A stretch of DNA of 64,000 bases from Ahrensia kielensis DSM 5890. GTDB lineage: Bacteria; Pseudomonadota; Alphaproteobacteria; Rhizobiales; Rhizobiaceae. The position numbers and the translations under genes are program-made. This document shows, piece after piece, positions 62,752 to 64,000 of this stretch. The stretch lies in assembly GCF_000374465.1 (NCBI RefSeq), contig NZ_KB894532.1:115616-179615 (forward strand). Direction: 5' to 3'. Numbering within the stretch: position 1 is the first letter of the stretch; each line of letters opens with the position of its first letter. The notes beneath the pieces are model-generated. The model did not search any database. It saw only the letters and a list, made by a program, of their open reading frames with translations, and was not told the origin of the DNA.

Positions 62752-64000
62752 TCAGAGTGTTCGTATCAACTTCTGCAGGCTTGCTTGTCTCAACTGTTCC
62801 ATTGGCCTCGATGACAAATAATCGAATAACTGCTGTGCGGATATCGGTTTAGAAAAGAGGTACCCTTGACCAAATGTGCACCCAACGGCTGACATGAAAT
62901 CCAGTTGACCTTGGGTTTCAATCCCTTCCGCAATAATATCCAAGTTTAAGGATTTTCCCAAGCTTACAAGCGCTTGAACAATGGCCGTATTGCCTGCACT
63001 TTCCCCAAGGCCTGATACAAAAGACTGATCAATCTTGATGCAATTAACGGGATAATCTCGCAAATGGCTAAGCGACGCGTATCCAGTGCCAAAATCATCA
63101 AGCGCAATGATGACACCAGCCTCTGAAAGGCGCTCCAACACGTGCGTTATCTTAGAATCCGCATCGTCTAAAAATATGTTCTCTACGACTTCTATTTTCA
63201 AATGATGTGGCTGCAAATTGTTGTGCGCCAATGCTTCTAAAACACGCTCAACATAATCCATCGATTGAATACATAAAGAGGAGGCATTGATGCTTATAAA
63301 ATCAATATCGAGCCCTTTACTTTTCCATTCTGCAAAATCACGGAGCGCAATATCCAAAATAGTTTCATCGACAGCTAAAGCGCTTTTGGGCTCAAACAGA
63401 GCATGCCAAAATTTTGCTGGGCCAACGATTGAACCATCCTTATTTTGAATGCGGGCAAGCGCCTCTACGCCTTTTATTCGCTGCGAGCTTAAATCGAATA
63501 TTGGCTGATAATGCGGAAGCAATCTTCCCTCATGAATTGCCTCTTTCACCAATTCAAATGCTTGTCGTTTTTCTTCAAAAGCTTCGGTTAAGCTTGGATT
63601 ATAGGTTTCGCAAACACCGCGGCCAGTCTGTTTTGCATGATATAATGCCAGATCGGCCTGCTGCTGAAATTCTTCGCAGGATTGCGTTTCTTGGTATGTT
63701 AGAGAAATGCCGATCGACGCACCAACACTAATCTCATGCCCCTCATAGGGCACGGGTAAATTGATCACTTCAATCAATTCAGAAGCCAAATCTTCAGGTT
63801 TCAGCATTTCATTTTGCACACCCATAAGGACTGCAAATTCATCCCCGCCAAGGCGTGCGCAGAATGCATTCTCAGGAATGGTATCTTCAATACGCTTGGC
63901 GATTGAACAGAGGATCTTGTCACCCGCCAAATGACCAAAGCTATCATTGATATCTTTGAACCCATCGAGATCGATCAAAAGCATTTTGAAATTGCAGTCG
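62752..64000 (-). CDS. GGDEF-EAL protein, partial at the window end
   Basis: The ORF is open to the last base of the window, so the N terminus is missing. The GGDEF domain is intact (LIDLDGFKDINDSFGHLAGD; LGGDEFAVL). The EAL domain has the catalytic residues (VEALARIQ, SINASS, DDFGTGYASL, CIKIDQSFV, AEGIET, FGQGYLFSKP), although the second Glu motif reads IEVVE. It may make or break c-di-GMP. It is convergent to the lipoprotein gene. Confidence 0.93.
   Translation of the reverse strand, partial: DCNFKMLLIDLDGFKDINDSFGHLAGDKILCSIAKRIEDTIPENAFCARLGGDEFAVLMGVQNEMLKPEDLASELIEVINLPVPYEGHEISVGASIGISLTYQETQSCEEFQQQADLALYHAKQTGRGVCETYNPSLTEAFEEKRQAFELVKEAIHEGRLLPHYQPIFDLSSQRIKGVEALARIQNKDGSIVGPAKFWHALFEPKSALAVDETILDIALRDFAEWKSKGLDIDFISINASSLCIQSMDYVERVLEALAHNNLQPHHLKIEVVENIFLDDADSKITHVLERLSEAGVIIALDDFGTGYASLSHLRDYPVNCIKIDQSFVSGLGESAGNTAIVQALVSLGKSLNLDIIAEGIETQGQLDFMSAVGCTFGQGYLFSKPISAQQLFDYLSSRPMEQLRQASLQKLIRTL

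Noticed and set aside
1..64000. CRISPR arrays, rRNA genes or prophage modules
   Set aside because: I saw no regularly spaced repeats, no rRNA sequence and no phage structural or integrase genes.

Overview
The window looks like chromosomal DNA of an alphaproteobacterium of the order Hyphomicrobiales (Rhizobiales), of moderate GC and possibly marine. The grounds are a fused anthranilate synthase TrpEG behind a short trp leader peptide, a cell-cycle locus holding CtrA, ChpT, SciP and an EipA (DUF1134) homologue, LeuA behind a Leu-rich leader, and TRAP and tripartite tricarboxylate transporters. Genus is not resolvable from this window alone.

Layout. (1) 1-10.9 kb: end of a BatA/DUF4159-type membrane operon, then housekeeping genes (GNAT, glutathionyl-hydroquinone reductase, NUDIX, metallophosphoesterase, leuA with its leader, LysE-type exporter). 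(2) 10.9-15.9 kb: trpEG with a trpL attenuator, a 2H-phosphoesterase-like protein, and fhs. (3) 16.1-23.7 kb: a tightly packed seven-gene minus-strand operon around an AAA+ ATPase, a TelA-like coiled-coil protein, DUF2333 and several membrane or unknown proteins. This is the best candidate for an undescribed system. (4) 23.8-27.1 kb: thymidine kinase, a flavin-type oxidase, a PEP mutase-like enzyme and a membrane-anchored coiled-coil protein. (5) 27.2-31.8 kb: eipA, chpT, a receiver protein, ctrA, a FliJ-like protein, a PqiA-like protein and sciP. (6) 31.9-37.7 kb: fatty-acid hydroxylase family, EamA exporter with divergent MarR regulator and twin operators, mnmA, and two nucleotide-sugar genes. 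(7) tRNA-Met at 37.9 kb starts an accessory-looking stretch with an orphan gene and a broken FMN reductase.

(8) 40.1-56.6 kb is a catabolic island. Block A (minus strand) runs dctQ-dctM-dehydrogenase-dctP-VOC-extradiol dioxygenase-class II aldolase-hpaE-hpaH-hpaI, with a divergent GntR/FCD regulator. Block B holds OsmC, a fused TctA-TctB permease, TctC and an FAH-family hydrolase, with a second divergent GntR/FCD regulator followed by a TauE/SafE exporter. Together they look like uptake plus meta-cleavage of a carboxylated catechol-type compound in the manner of the homoprotocatechuate pathway. One dioxygenase paralogue has lost all three metal ligands.

(9) 56.8-58.2 kb: a dead IS3-family element that interrupts a CoA-transferase remnant and carries three short related palindromic insertions. 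(10) 58.8-64 kb: a GGDEF membrane protein; a run of exported proteins comprising two MliC-type lysozyme-inhibitor-like proteins flanking a protein with a VHL beta-like domain, plus a small lipoprotein; and a GGDEF-EAL protein cut by the window end.
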